In this document: positions 10,592-17,915 of the stretch, one piece after another
Position numbering within the stretch: position 1 is the stretch's first letter
Layout of the letters: every line of letters starts with the position of its first letter
DNA from: Phycisphaerae bacterium
GTDB lineage: Bacteria; Planctomycetota; Phycisphaerae; Phycisphaerales; UBA1924
Length of the DNA stretch: 64,000 bases
Direction: 5' to 3'
Assembly (NCBI GenBank): GCA_022180725.1
Contig: BQMO01000005.1
Location: 1-64,000, forward strand
Made by a program: the position numbers and the translations under genes
Notes under the pieces: model-generated
What the model was told of the DNA's origin: nothing
The model's input: the letters and a program-made list of their open reading frames with translations, nothing else
Databases searched by the model: none

Positions 10592-13012
10592 TCACGGCCC
10601 GTGCGTGGCCAGCGACGCCTCGAAGGCGTCGAGGTCCGTCATGGTGATCCATCCGTCCTGGTTCAGGTCCGCCAGCGGCGAGCCTTCGACCCACGCCTCC
10701 ACGAACATCTCAAGGTCGGCCGTCGTCACCTCGCCGTTCTGGTTCACGGCGCACCGCGGGATCGAGCCGCCGCCGAGCAACGCGGCGCCACCCATCCCCC
10801 CCGCTTCCAGGTAATACGGCACGATCTGCACCAGGTCGTACGCCGAACGCACCGGGTACGTGCTCGAACCGCCGATTCGTTCGTGATCCAGTCGCACCAT
10901 GATCACGCCGTCCTCCACGAAATCGACGTGGGGATCGTTCACGACGAAACGCCGCCGCGTGGCAAAGTCGGGCGTGTAGAACTGGTAGGACGGATTGATC
11001 GCGGGCCCTTCCTCGGTAGGGACCTGGTACCAGTCGCTCGCGTGGAAGTCCCACACGAATACCCGGCCGACGACGTTGGCCTGGTTCACCGTGCACTCGA
11101 CGTTGACCTCGAGGCCGTAATCAAACTGGAGGTACGCTGGATTCTGAATCTCGAACGTGACCTGGAGCATGGTCCCGTTGAACACGTTCACATTCTTCGG
11201 TTCGATCGCGACCTGATACGGCAGGCCCCCCGCCCCGCGCAGCGTGTCTTCGAGCATCGCCGTTTCCGGCTCATCGGCGCCGTGGGGCATGCTCCCGGAA
11301 ACGATCTCGACGTGCGTGATCGCCGGCGTCCATACGCGGCGAATCAGGCTCTGCGCGGCCAACCACGCGGCATATTGCTCCTGCCGATCCCTCGAACCGG
11401 TCCACAGCACCAGCTCCGGCACGCGCTTGGCCCGCAGCATCGCCAACAGCCATCGAAGCCCCGCTTCGTCTTCGTAATAGTCGAACGGGTTGGTATACGT
11501 CTCGAGGATCGGCTGAATGATCCACGGGGCAAGCCGCGCCGGCGAGCCGCCCGCGGAGTTCAGGATGCTCTCCACGTCCTGCCGGTCCAGCCGCAAGGAG
11601 TTCATCAGGCGGCAGTACTCGAACTCCGCGTCGGAACACGACGATACGCAGCAGAGCGTGCCGCTCGGCAGGTAGGGGCTGGCCTGCCCGTGACCTTGCC
11701 CCGGCGCCCACCCGGTGACCTGGGTCGCGGTGAGCGGGTACAACTGCGGCGCGTCGCGTTCCCCGCTCGCCCACTGGTACACGTTGATCCACCGGTCGTG
11801 CCCGTTGTCCCGGGCCATGAGCACGCTGGAGGGCTGGCGGTAGATGATGCCGCGCGTGTACTCGGCTTCGAGTGCGTACGCGTTGTCACGGTCGAGGAAC
11901 CAGCCGAAGGTGTCGGTTTCGCCGTCGGTGCGGGCGTTGTCGTAGTTGGAGCAGACCGAGGCCGTCCACACGGCCTTGATCTCGTCGTACCCCGAGACCG
12001 CCATCACGGCGTCTTCGGCCCGGCGTGCGATGGAATACCACCACACGAGGAACTTGCGATTCGTTGGGTGGGTCGGGTCTTCGCCCAGATCAATGCCGCC
12101 GTTCTGATCGTCGGTGATGTCCGCCGGCCAGTTTGTGTACACGGCTCTGGCCGCGGCGTACAACTCGGCGAGCGTCATGCCGGGCGCGTTGCTGGGCATC
12201 GTGTCGTACGCTTGATTGGTGGCGTTCCATGAGGGCCACGCGTTGGGCGGTTCCCATCCGGGCGAGCCGGGCACGGTCCACGAGTTCCAGATTTCCGGGT
12301 AGTCGTCGGCCAGGGTGTGCAACATGAACAGGCTGTTGACGCCCTGATAGGCCGCGATGTGGGATTCTGTGTCGAAGGTCCAGGTGATCGCGTGATTGTC
12401 CCCGTTGGGCAGGTGGGGCAGGTAGAGCGGGTCGGTTTCGAGTGTCCGAATCTTCTCCAACTCGGCCATGAAGTCCATGGTCCACGCCCGCAGCGGTCCG
12501 GCCTTCGTCGCGTTTTTCAGGAACGGGTGGCGGTAGGCCCTGTCACTTCGATCCGGAGCCTCAAAGTCGGGAAACTCGATGTCGTCCAAGCCAACCAGCC
12601 GATCCGCCTCGCAGAAAAAGCGGGTGGGAGTGGTGTACACATCGGCGCAGCAGCAGTCACACTCGGTGTCATTGGTACATGAACAATCCGTGTGCTTCCC
12701 GTCGTGTCCCCAGCCGTGAAGGAAGATTGCCGTGGTATCGGCGGTCTGCTGGCCCCACGCGATGTGGTTCACGATGCGTTGTGCGAGCGTGCGGGCGGCG
12801 ACGATGGGGTCGGGATGCTCCCACGGCGAGTGGACCTGCACAGACTCCATACTCACGAAGAGCGGGTCAACTGGGATGCACGTCTGCGGGTCGTTGGGAT
12901 CGGTACATGGCAAGCGCTGCCACAGCCAGGTCTGCGACTGTGGTACGCCCTGTCCGAGCACCGCGCCCGCACTGAGAACCACCGCCGCGATGCCGACGAT
13001 GCGAGCCGTCAT
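10592..13012 (-). CDS. Secreted protein A1, dockerin-like C-terminus, function unknown
   Basis: 806 residues from the ATG at 13012, which follows a good GGGAGG ribosome-binding site. The N-terminus is a clear Sec signal peptide (basic MTAR, then a hydrophobic stretch ending AVLGQG). The open frame extends upstream but that part is not coding-like. The large middle part has no family I recognise. It contains a Cys-rich patch (CCCADVY and nearby Cys) and the motif IFLHGWGHDG. The last 55 residues form two calcium-loop-like repeats (NQNGEVTTADLEMF, LNQDGWITMTDLDAF), a dockerin-like pair. It is a paralogue of A2 (26373-28715), sharing order and many blocks, for example the APWIIQPI/VPWVPQL region and LLAMLRAKRVPE/LLAMLRAKNVPE. 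Confidence 0.8.
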   Translation of the reverse strand: MTARIVGIAAVVLSAGAVLGQGVPQSQTWLWQRLPCTDPNDPQTCIPVDPLFVSMESVQVHSPWEHPDPIVAARTLAQRIVNHIAWGQQTADTTAIFLHGWGHDGKHTDCSCTNDTECDCCCADVYTTPTRFFCEADRLVGLDDIEFPDFEAPDRSDRAYRHPFLKNATKAGPLRAWTMDFMAELEKIRTLETDPLYLPHLPNGDNHAITWTFDTESHIAAYQGVNSLFMLHTLADDYPEIWNSWTVPGSPGWEPPNAWPSWNATNQAYDTMPSNAPGMTLAELYAAARAVYTNWPADITDDQNGGIDLGEDPTHPTNRKFLVWWYSIARRAEDAVMAVSGYDEIKAVWTASVCSNYDNARTDGETDTFGWFLDRDNAYALEAEYTRGIIYRQPSSVLMARDNGHDRWINVYQWASGERDAPQLYPLTATQVTGWAPGQGHGQASPYLPSGTLCCVSSCSDAEFEYCRLMNSLRLDRQDVESILNSAGGSPARLAPWIIQPILETYTNPFDYYEDEAGLRWLLAMLRAKRVPELVLWTGSRDRQEQYAAWLAAQSLIRRVWTPAITHVEIVSGSMPHGADEPETAMLEDTLRGAGGLPYQVAIEPKNVNVFNGTMLQVTFEIQNPAYLQFDYGLEVNVECTVNQANVVGRVFVWDFHASDWYQVPTEEGPAINPSYQFYTPDFATRRRFVVNDPHVDFVEDGVIMVRLDHERIGGSSTYPVRSAYDLVQIVPYYLEAGGMGGAALLGGGSIPRCAVNQNGEVTTADLEMFVEAWVEGSPLADLNQDGWITMTDLDAFEASLATHGP

Positions 13013-13234
13013 GGGGTACCTCCCATCACGCGCAGTCTGGCGGGAATCTTCACCCGGTGCAAATGCTGAATTGTCCGGTATGCCGTAGTGTGCAGAATCT
13101 GTGGAAAACCTGAAAGCCAGTTCGCAATCCGTTTGCGGCGAACGTTGTATGAACAATTTTGGTGACGACTGAAGAAACGTGCGGAAATGCCTCAGAATTG
13201 TGGCGGGATACCGAGTGCGCTGTAGATTCTCCAC

Positions 13235-14377
13235 ATGGAAGTCTCTCGCTCGATGCGCATCATTGCTATCGCATGCGCCTGTCTGACGACGACCGCCGGC
13301 GCGCAGCCGTTCTCGCTGGTGGGCGTAGCACCGGGCCAAGCCGGGTCTCGCGCGTACGCACTTTCAAATGATGGCAGCCGTGCGGCGGGTTCTTCCTTGG
13401 GTGGGAACGCGCCCGGGTTCGTGTGGTCCGCGACTGATGGTCGGTACGATTTTGGATACGAGAGCGGATTGCCGCAAGTTACTCGCGGGTTTGGACTGTC
13501 AGGCGACGGAAGCACAGTCGTTGGTGATGCGTACACGATCGGGGTGTCGTCTCCGCAGGCCTACCGCTGGCGCGGGCCCGGGACGTTTGAGACGCTGGGC
13601 CTGCTCGCGCCGTATCCGCAATCGACGGCGTTGGACGCGAGTTTCGATGGGTCCGTCGTCGTCGGCCGTGCCGATGCGGATGCTTCGGGAAGCCCGTCGG
13701 GTGCGTTCCGCTGGACGGCGGCAACGGGGATGGTGGACCTCGGGCGCGTGAGGCCGACACACTTCAACGTCCGTGCCCAGGCCGTGAGCGATGATGGAAA
13801 TGTGATTGTCGGCACCAGCAGCGATTTCGACACGTTCGATGCGTTCATCTGGACGAGCACGCTGGGGATGCAGGCACTGCCACAGTTCGCCAACGAGCCG
13901 AACGCCACCTACGGGGCCAACGGGATGAACGGCACAGGCTCTATCGTCGTGGGCCAGTGGAACCAGAATCAGAACGGCAGCCGGATGGCGATGTGGCGGG
14001 ACGGGCAGATCTTTGATCTTGGTCGCCCGACGGGGTTCACCGCGGTGGCCCGGGCTGTGAACACGGACGGAACGGTTGTTGTCGGCACACTTTCGGGGAC
14101 CACCGCGGGCATCTGGACACCGGAGCGTGGTCCGGAGACTCTCGCCGCGTACCTCGCTTACCACAGCATCGCTGTGCCCGCGGGCGTGAACCTCGTCGAG
14201 GCTCGAGCGGTCTCGGCGGATGGGCGGACGATCGACGGTTGGACGGGCGGGGCCGTGTCGCAGGGCTTTGTCGTCACCATCCCCTCGCCGGGGACAACTA
14301 TGCTGTTCCTCGGTGTACTAGCCGGAGTTGGACACGGGCGGCGTCGCCCGAACGCATTGGCGCCTATGGATGCATGA
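13235..14377 (+). CDS. Secreted HAF-repeat protein B1 with PEP-CTERM-like tail
   Basis: 380 residues diverging from A1 across 222 bp. A short signal peptide (IIAIACACLTTTAGAQ) precedes about seven repeats of the HAF type: DGS-VVVG alternating with AFRW/AFIWT blocks and LGxL motifs. This pattern is typical of extracellular beta-rich proteins. The C-terminus shows IPSPGTTMLFLGVLAGVG followed by GRRR, which is Pro-Gly, a hydrophobic helix and an Arg cluster. That resembles a PEP-CTERM sorting signal, which an exosortase would process. The ATG at 13253 (MRIIA) is a possible alternative start. It is paralogous to B2 (28923-30059) and, like it, sits next to an A gene. Biochemical function is unknown. 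Confidence 0.8.
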   Translation: MEVSRSMRIIAIACACLTTTAGAQPFSLVGVAPGQAGSRAYALSNDGSRAAGSSLGGNAPGFVWSATDGRYDFGYESGLPQVTRGFGLSGDGSTVVGDAYTIGVSSPQAYRWRGPGTFETLGLLAPYPQSTALDASFDGSVVVGRADADASGSPSGAFRWTAATGMVDLGRVRPTHFNVRAQAVSDDGNVIVGTSSDFDTFDAFIWTSTLGMQALPQFANEPNATYGANGMNGTGSIVVGQWNQNQNGSRMAMWRDGQIFDLGRPTGFTAVARAVNTDGTVVVGTLSGTTAGIWTPERGPETLAAYLAYHSIAVPAGVNLVEARAVSADGRTIDGWTGGAVSQGFVVTIPSPGTTMLFLGVLAGVGHGRRRPNALAPMDA

Positions 14378-14421
14378 CCTATTTCGGTTGGTGATTGCGG
14401 GATCGCGCGAAGTGATCCGTC

Positions 14422-16125
14422 CTATTCCTCGTCCTCGAAGTACGCCTTGGCGTCGTCCTCGTCCTCGAACTGGTCGATGTCGACGACCTCGCTGTTCGCG
14501 TCGGACAGGAGTTCTTCGCCCAGCGATTCGGGCGTATCGCTCTCGGCGAGGCGCTTGCCCTGCAGGCGCTGCTTGACGCCCTTGCGCCCGGCGGTGACGC
14601 GGATGGTGGCCCCCTCGCCGCCTTCGCCCGCTTCGCGCAGGTCGTCCTCGCGCTGGCGGCGGGCACGAACGACGATGCGGATGGGCACCTCGGTGAACGG
14701 CAACTCCTCGCGGAAGCGGTTCATGAGGAAGCGCAGGTAGGCGGGGGTGAAGAGTTCGGGGTGGTTGACGACCAGGGTGATGGTGGGCGGCTCGACGCCG
14801 GTCTGGGCGACGTAAAAGACCTTGGCGAAGCGCCCGCGGATGTCGGTGGGCCCGCGCGTATCGAGGATGCCGCGGACGAGGCGGTTGAGTTTGCCGGTGG
14901 TGACGCGTTCGCGGGCCTGGTCGCGCATCTCGAAGGCCAGGGCGATGGTGCGCTTGACGTTGAGGCCGGACTGCCCGGACATGAAGGCGATGGGCGCGTG
15001 GCTGAGGCCGCCGAGTTCCTTGCGGACATATTTCTCGTAGGCCTTGGGGGTGACGACGCGGCCGTGGGCGCCGACCTTGCCCTCGACGGCGTCCCACTTG
15101 TTGACGACGATGATGCAGGGCTTGAAGGCCTTCTGGACCATCATGGCGAGGTGCTCGTCGACCTGGCTGATCTTCTCCGAGGCGTCGACGAGAAGCAGCA
15201 CGACGTCGGAACGATCCACGGCCCGCTGGAGGCGGTCGAGGGCGTACCACTCGATGGAGTTCTGGAAGGAACGCTTGCGGCGGAGGCCGGCGGTGTCGAT
15301 GGCCACGAGCACGCGCCCGTCGAGTTCCAGCCTTACGTCGACCGCGTCGCGGGTGGTGCCGGGGATTTCCGAGACGATCATGCGCGGCTCGCCGGCGAGG
15401 GTGTTCACCAGCGTGCTCTTGCCCGCGTTGCGCTTGCCGATGATGGCCAGGTGCAGTTCCGCGGGGGACCGCTCGCGCGGCTCGGCGGGCATGTCGGGCA
15501 CCAGCGCCCAGACCTCATTGAGGAACTCGCGGCGGAAGTAGTTGTTCTTGGCCGAGACGGGGATCGGCTCGCCGAAGCCCAGTTCGCTCAGTTCATGGGC
15601 GTGGGCTTCCCACTTGGGGCCGTCAACCTTGGTCGCGATGATGCGCACGGGCGGGCCTTGCAGGCGCGACGGGCCGTGGTCGTCGGTGGTGCGGGCGGCG
15701 CCGCCCTTGCCCTTCGTGTCCTTCTTCCCCAGGCGGCGCTCGCGCAGGCGGCGGGCGATCTCGCGGTCGAGTGGCGTAACGCCGGCCTGGGCGTCAACGC
15801 AGAAGAGAACGACGTCGGACCCCTCCACCGCCGCGGCGATCTGCGACTCGATGTCGCCCGTGAGGCGGGCCAGGTCGTTGCCGACCTCGTCGTAGCGTCC
15901 GCCCTCGGCGACGTAGGCCCCGAAGCCGCCGGTGTCGACGAACTCGACGACCTTGGCCGAGTCGCCCCGGTAGGGCGGGTCGAGTTCGACGATGGCGGTG
16001 ACGCGGTCGCGGGTCGTGCCCGCGGTAGGGTCGACGATGGAGACCTTGGCCCCCGCGATCATGTTCATGAGCGAGGACTTGCCCACGTTGGGGCGTCCGA
16101 CGATGGCGATGCGGGGCAGGGGCAT
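14422..16125 (-). CDS. der: Ribosome-assembly GTPase Der (EngA)
   Basis: Tandem GTPase needed for 50S maturation. The first G domain opens with IAIVGRPNVGKSSLMN, and the second with LAIIGKRNAGKSTLVN plus SEIPGTTRD and NKWDAVEG. The KH-like C-terminal domain follows (PTITLVVNHPELFTPAYLRF). At 567 residues it is longer than the usual 440-500. The extra length comes from an insert in the first domain (Lys/Gly-rich, before IIATKVDG) and a highly acidic C-terminal tail (about 80 residues, ending EDEDDAKAYFEDEE). The first domain G4 reads TKVD rather than NKxD, a mild variant. It diverges from miaA with 41 bp between starts. Confidence 0.95.
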   Translation of the reverse strand: MPLPRIAIVGRPNVGKSSLMNMIAGAKVSIVDPTAGTTRDRVTAIVELDPPYRGDSAKVVEFVDTGGFGAYVAEGGRYDEVGNDLARLTGDIESQIAAAVEGSDVVLFCVDAQAGVTPLDREIARRLRERRLGKKDTKGKGGAARTTDDHGPSRLQGPPVRIIATKVDGPKWEAHAHELSELGFGEPIPVSAKNNYFRREFLNEVWALVPDMPAEPRERSPAELHLAIIGKRNAGKSTLVNTLAGEPRMIVSEIPGTTRDAVDVRLELDGRVLVAIDTAGLRRKRSFQNSIEWYALDRLQRAVDRSDVVLLLVDASEKISQVDEHLAMMVQKAFKPCIIVVNKWDAVEGKVGAHGRVVTPKAYEKYVRKELGGLSHAPIAFMSGQSGLNVKRTIALAFEMRDQARERVTTGKLNRLVRGILDTRGPTDIRGRFAKVFYVAQTGVEPPTITLVVNHPELFTPAYLRFLMNRFREELPFTEVPIRIVVRARRQREDDLREAGEGGEGATIRVTAGRKGVKQRLQGKRLAESDTPESLGEELLSDANSEVVDIDQFEDEDDAKAYFEDEE

Positions 16126-16166
16126 GGAGGGCGGATGGTAGGAGGGCGCGCCTCGTACCCTCGGGG

Positions 16167-17792
16167 GTGCGCGAGATTCCCGTCATCGCCGGGCCGACGG
16201 CCTCGGGCAAGACCGCCCTGGCGGTGGAGGTCGCCCTGGCGCTGCGGGCACGAGGGCAGGCCGCCGAGATCGTGACCGCCGACGCCTTCCAGGTGTACCG
16301 TGGGATGGACATCGGCACGGCCAAACCGACGGCGGTGGAGCGCCGAGGCGTGCCCCACCATCTGATCGACCTTGTCGAGCCGACGGAACGGTTTACCGTC
16401 GCGGATTGGCTCGCCGCGGCGGAACGGACGATCGCCGAGATCGAGGGGCGCGGCGCGATGCCGATCGTCGTCGGCGGCACGCACCTGTATATCAAGGCGC
16501 TGCTCGACGGGATGTTCGACGGCCCGCCGGCGGACGAGCGATTGCGCGAGGCGTTGCGGGCGCTGGGGCGCGAGGCCCTGCGGGCGGAACTGGAGCGAGT
16601 GGACCCCGAGGCCGCGATGAGGATTCACCCGAACGACGAGCGCCGGACCATCCGGGCGCTGGAAGTGTTCCGGCTCACGGGCACGCCGATCTCGCGGCAG
16701 CAGACGCAGTGGGAGGATGACCCGGGCGCGGGAAGCCCACTCGTGGGTAGCCCGGCACTCCGTGCCGGGCCGACAACCTCGCCGAACATGAAATGCACAC
16801 CAAGCAGAAGCCCGTGGGTCAACCTGGATGAACTCGAGCACACGCTCCAACACCATCCGGAGTCGATCGTTCCCGCCGGGTTCGTCCCTCGCGACCCGTA
16901 CCCGGAAGGGATGTACGGCCCGGTGGATGATCTCATCCGAACACGCCGGTATCTCCCGCACCTGACGCTTCCGCACGCGACGTACTTCGTCTCGTGGCAT
17001 GCCAAGGAGGGTGAGGTGCTTCGCCCGGAGGAGCGGGACATCGTGCTGCGGGCCATGACGTATTTCGACGGCGAGCGTGCCCGTGTGTACGCGGCGTGTG
17101 TCATGTCGAATCACGTTCATTGGCTCATTCGACCGTTCGAGCCCTCCAGGCTCGCCGACCTGGTGTCGAGCGTCAAGCGATACAGCGCGGCGGAGGTCCA
17201 CCGGACGCGAGGGGTCACGGGCAGTCTCTGGCAACCGGAATGCTTTGATCGGATCGTGCGCCATCGCCGGGATTTCGTCGAGTGTGTGGCGTACATCGCC
17301 CTGAACCCCGTCGAGGCGGGGGTCTCGTCGCGCATGGCGCTCTACCCATGGACGCGCGTGCATGTCGAGGCCATGGTCGAGCAGCAAGCGCCCGGCACGG
17401 AGTGCCGGGCTACCCAAAGGCGTGCTACCCAAAGACAGCGATTCCGATTCGGTGCGCTCCAATGGCCGATCGAGGCACTCAATCGGCGGATCAATGCGCG
17501 CGTGCGGGCGATGATGGAGTGTGGGCTGTTGGAAGAGACGCGTGCGTTGTGGCAGGCCGGGCGTCTCGGGCCGCAGGCGCGCGAGGCTTTGGGATACAAG
17601 CAACTCGTCGACCACCTGGAAGGCCGATGCACGCTCGACGAGGCCGTGGAACGGATCAAGGTTGAGACACGCCGGTTCGGGAAGAACCAGCGCACGTGGA
17701 TTCGCCGATTGGGCTTGAGGCCCGGCGCGGCCATCATCGATGCGGCATCGACCCCGATCGAGGCTCAAATCGCGCATGTTCTGCGCGATTGA
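16167..17792 (+). CDS. miaA: tRNA dimethylallyltransferase MiaA with an in-frame REP-associated transposase insertion
   Basis: MiaA prenylates A37 of tRNAs reading UNN codons. Residues 1-192 are the MiaA N-terminal half: P-loop GPTASGKTALA, the substrate segment YRGMDIGTAKPT, and TPISRQQTQW. Residues about 418-541 are the C-terminal half: RRINARVRAMMECGL, ALGYKQLVDHLEG, ETRRFGKNQRTW. Between them lie about 225 residues of an IS200-like/REP-associated transposase (separate entry). Without these the protein would be about 316 residues, the E. coli MiaA length. The frame is open throughout, with no stop or shift. The junction corresponds to a loop after the QTQ segment, before the strand that precedes the RINAR helix. 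The protein may fold as a domain-insertion chimera, or MiaA may be inactive; sequence cannot decide. It starts at GTG 16167, 41 bp from the der start. Confidence 0.9.
   Translation: MREIPVIAGPTASGKTALAVEVALALRARGQAAEIVTADAFQVYRGMDIGTAKPTAVERRGVPHHLIDLVEPTERFTVADWLAAAERTIAEIEGRGAMPIVVGGTHLYIKALLDGMFDGPPADERLREALRALGREALRAELERVDPEAAMRIHPNDERRTIRALEVFRLTGTPISRQQTQWEDDPGAGSPLVGSPALRAGPTTSPNMKCTPSRSPWVNLDELEHTLQHHPESIVPAGFVPRDPYPEGMYGPVDDLIRTRRYLPHLTLPHATYFVSWHAKEGEVLRPEERDIVLRAMTYFDGERARVYAACVMSNHVHWLIRPFEPSRLADLVSSVKRYSAAEVHRTRGVTGSLWQPECFDRIVRHRRDFVECVAYIALNPVEAGVSSRMALYPWTRVHVEAMVEQQAPGTECRATQRRATQRQRFRFGALQWPIEALNRRINARVRAMMECGLLEETRALWQAGRLGPQAREALGYKQLVDHLEGRCTLDEAVERIKVETRRFGKNQRTWIRRLGLRPGAAIIDAASTPIEAQIAHVLRD
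16744..16770 (+). repeat. Left REP-like inverted repeat of the miaA insertion
   Basis: The core is itself a hairpin: CCCGGCAC (16751-16758), a 3-base loop, then GTGCCGGG (16762-16769). The 27 bases 16744-16770 are the exact reverse complement of 17390-17416. A small CCCAC-TC-GTGGG stem lies just before it at 16736-16747. Confidence 0.9.
17390..17416 (-). repeat. Right REP-like inverted repeat of the miaA insertion
   Basis: Exact reverse complement of 16744-16770, in opposite orientation, placing the transposase between two head-to-head palindromes. Confidence 0.9.
17409..17434 (+). repeat. 15-bp tandem direct repeat at the right edge of the insertion
   Basis: GCTACCCAAAG occurs at 17409-17419 and again at 17424-17434, a 15-bp spacing that keeps the frame and encodes ATQRR-ATQRQ. 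It may be a duplication of the element edge. Confidence 0.7.
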
Positions 17793-17818
17793 ACGTGATC
17801 CGACCAAGTTTGCCAAGA

Positions 17819-17847
17819 CTTGACATCAAATCGCCGACACCCTTTCC
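17819..17847 (+). promoter_or_regulatory. Candidate topA promoter
   Basis: TTGACA at 17819-17824 and a weak TTTCCT -10 at 17842-17847 with 17-bp spacing, about 70 nt before the topA ATG. The 14 bases CCAAGACTTGACAT around the -35 are identical to those in the recA promoter candidate. Confidence 0.35.
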
Positions 17848-17915
17848 TACGCCGCGTTCCGAGAACCTCGGGGTATGTTTGTGCGTATTGCGTTCGGGTT
17901 TGATTGAGCCGCACC

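Larger units (their letters stand above)
16744..17416 (+). mobile_element. REP-RAYT-type element inside miaA (HUH/Y1 transposase)
   Basis: A 673-bp unit bounded by perfect 27-bp inverted repeats. It encodes a Y1-transposase-like domain: LPHLTLPHATYFVSWHA near the start, then the HUH pair in MSNHVHWLI (His316 and His318 of the fused protein). Tyr339 in SVKRYSAAEV is a candidate nucleophile; the assignment is by position only. Then follow GSLWQPECFDRIVR and YIALNPVEAGV, all hallmarks of REP-associated transposases. An internal ATG at 16788 could start a free transposase, but no stop codon ends it before the MiaA C-terminal half. Each end is itself a palindrome, as expected of a REP hairpin recognised by the transposase. 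Confidence 0.88.
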
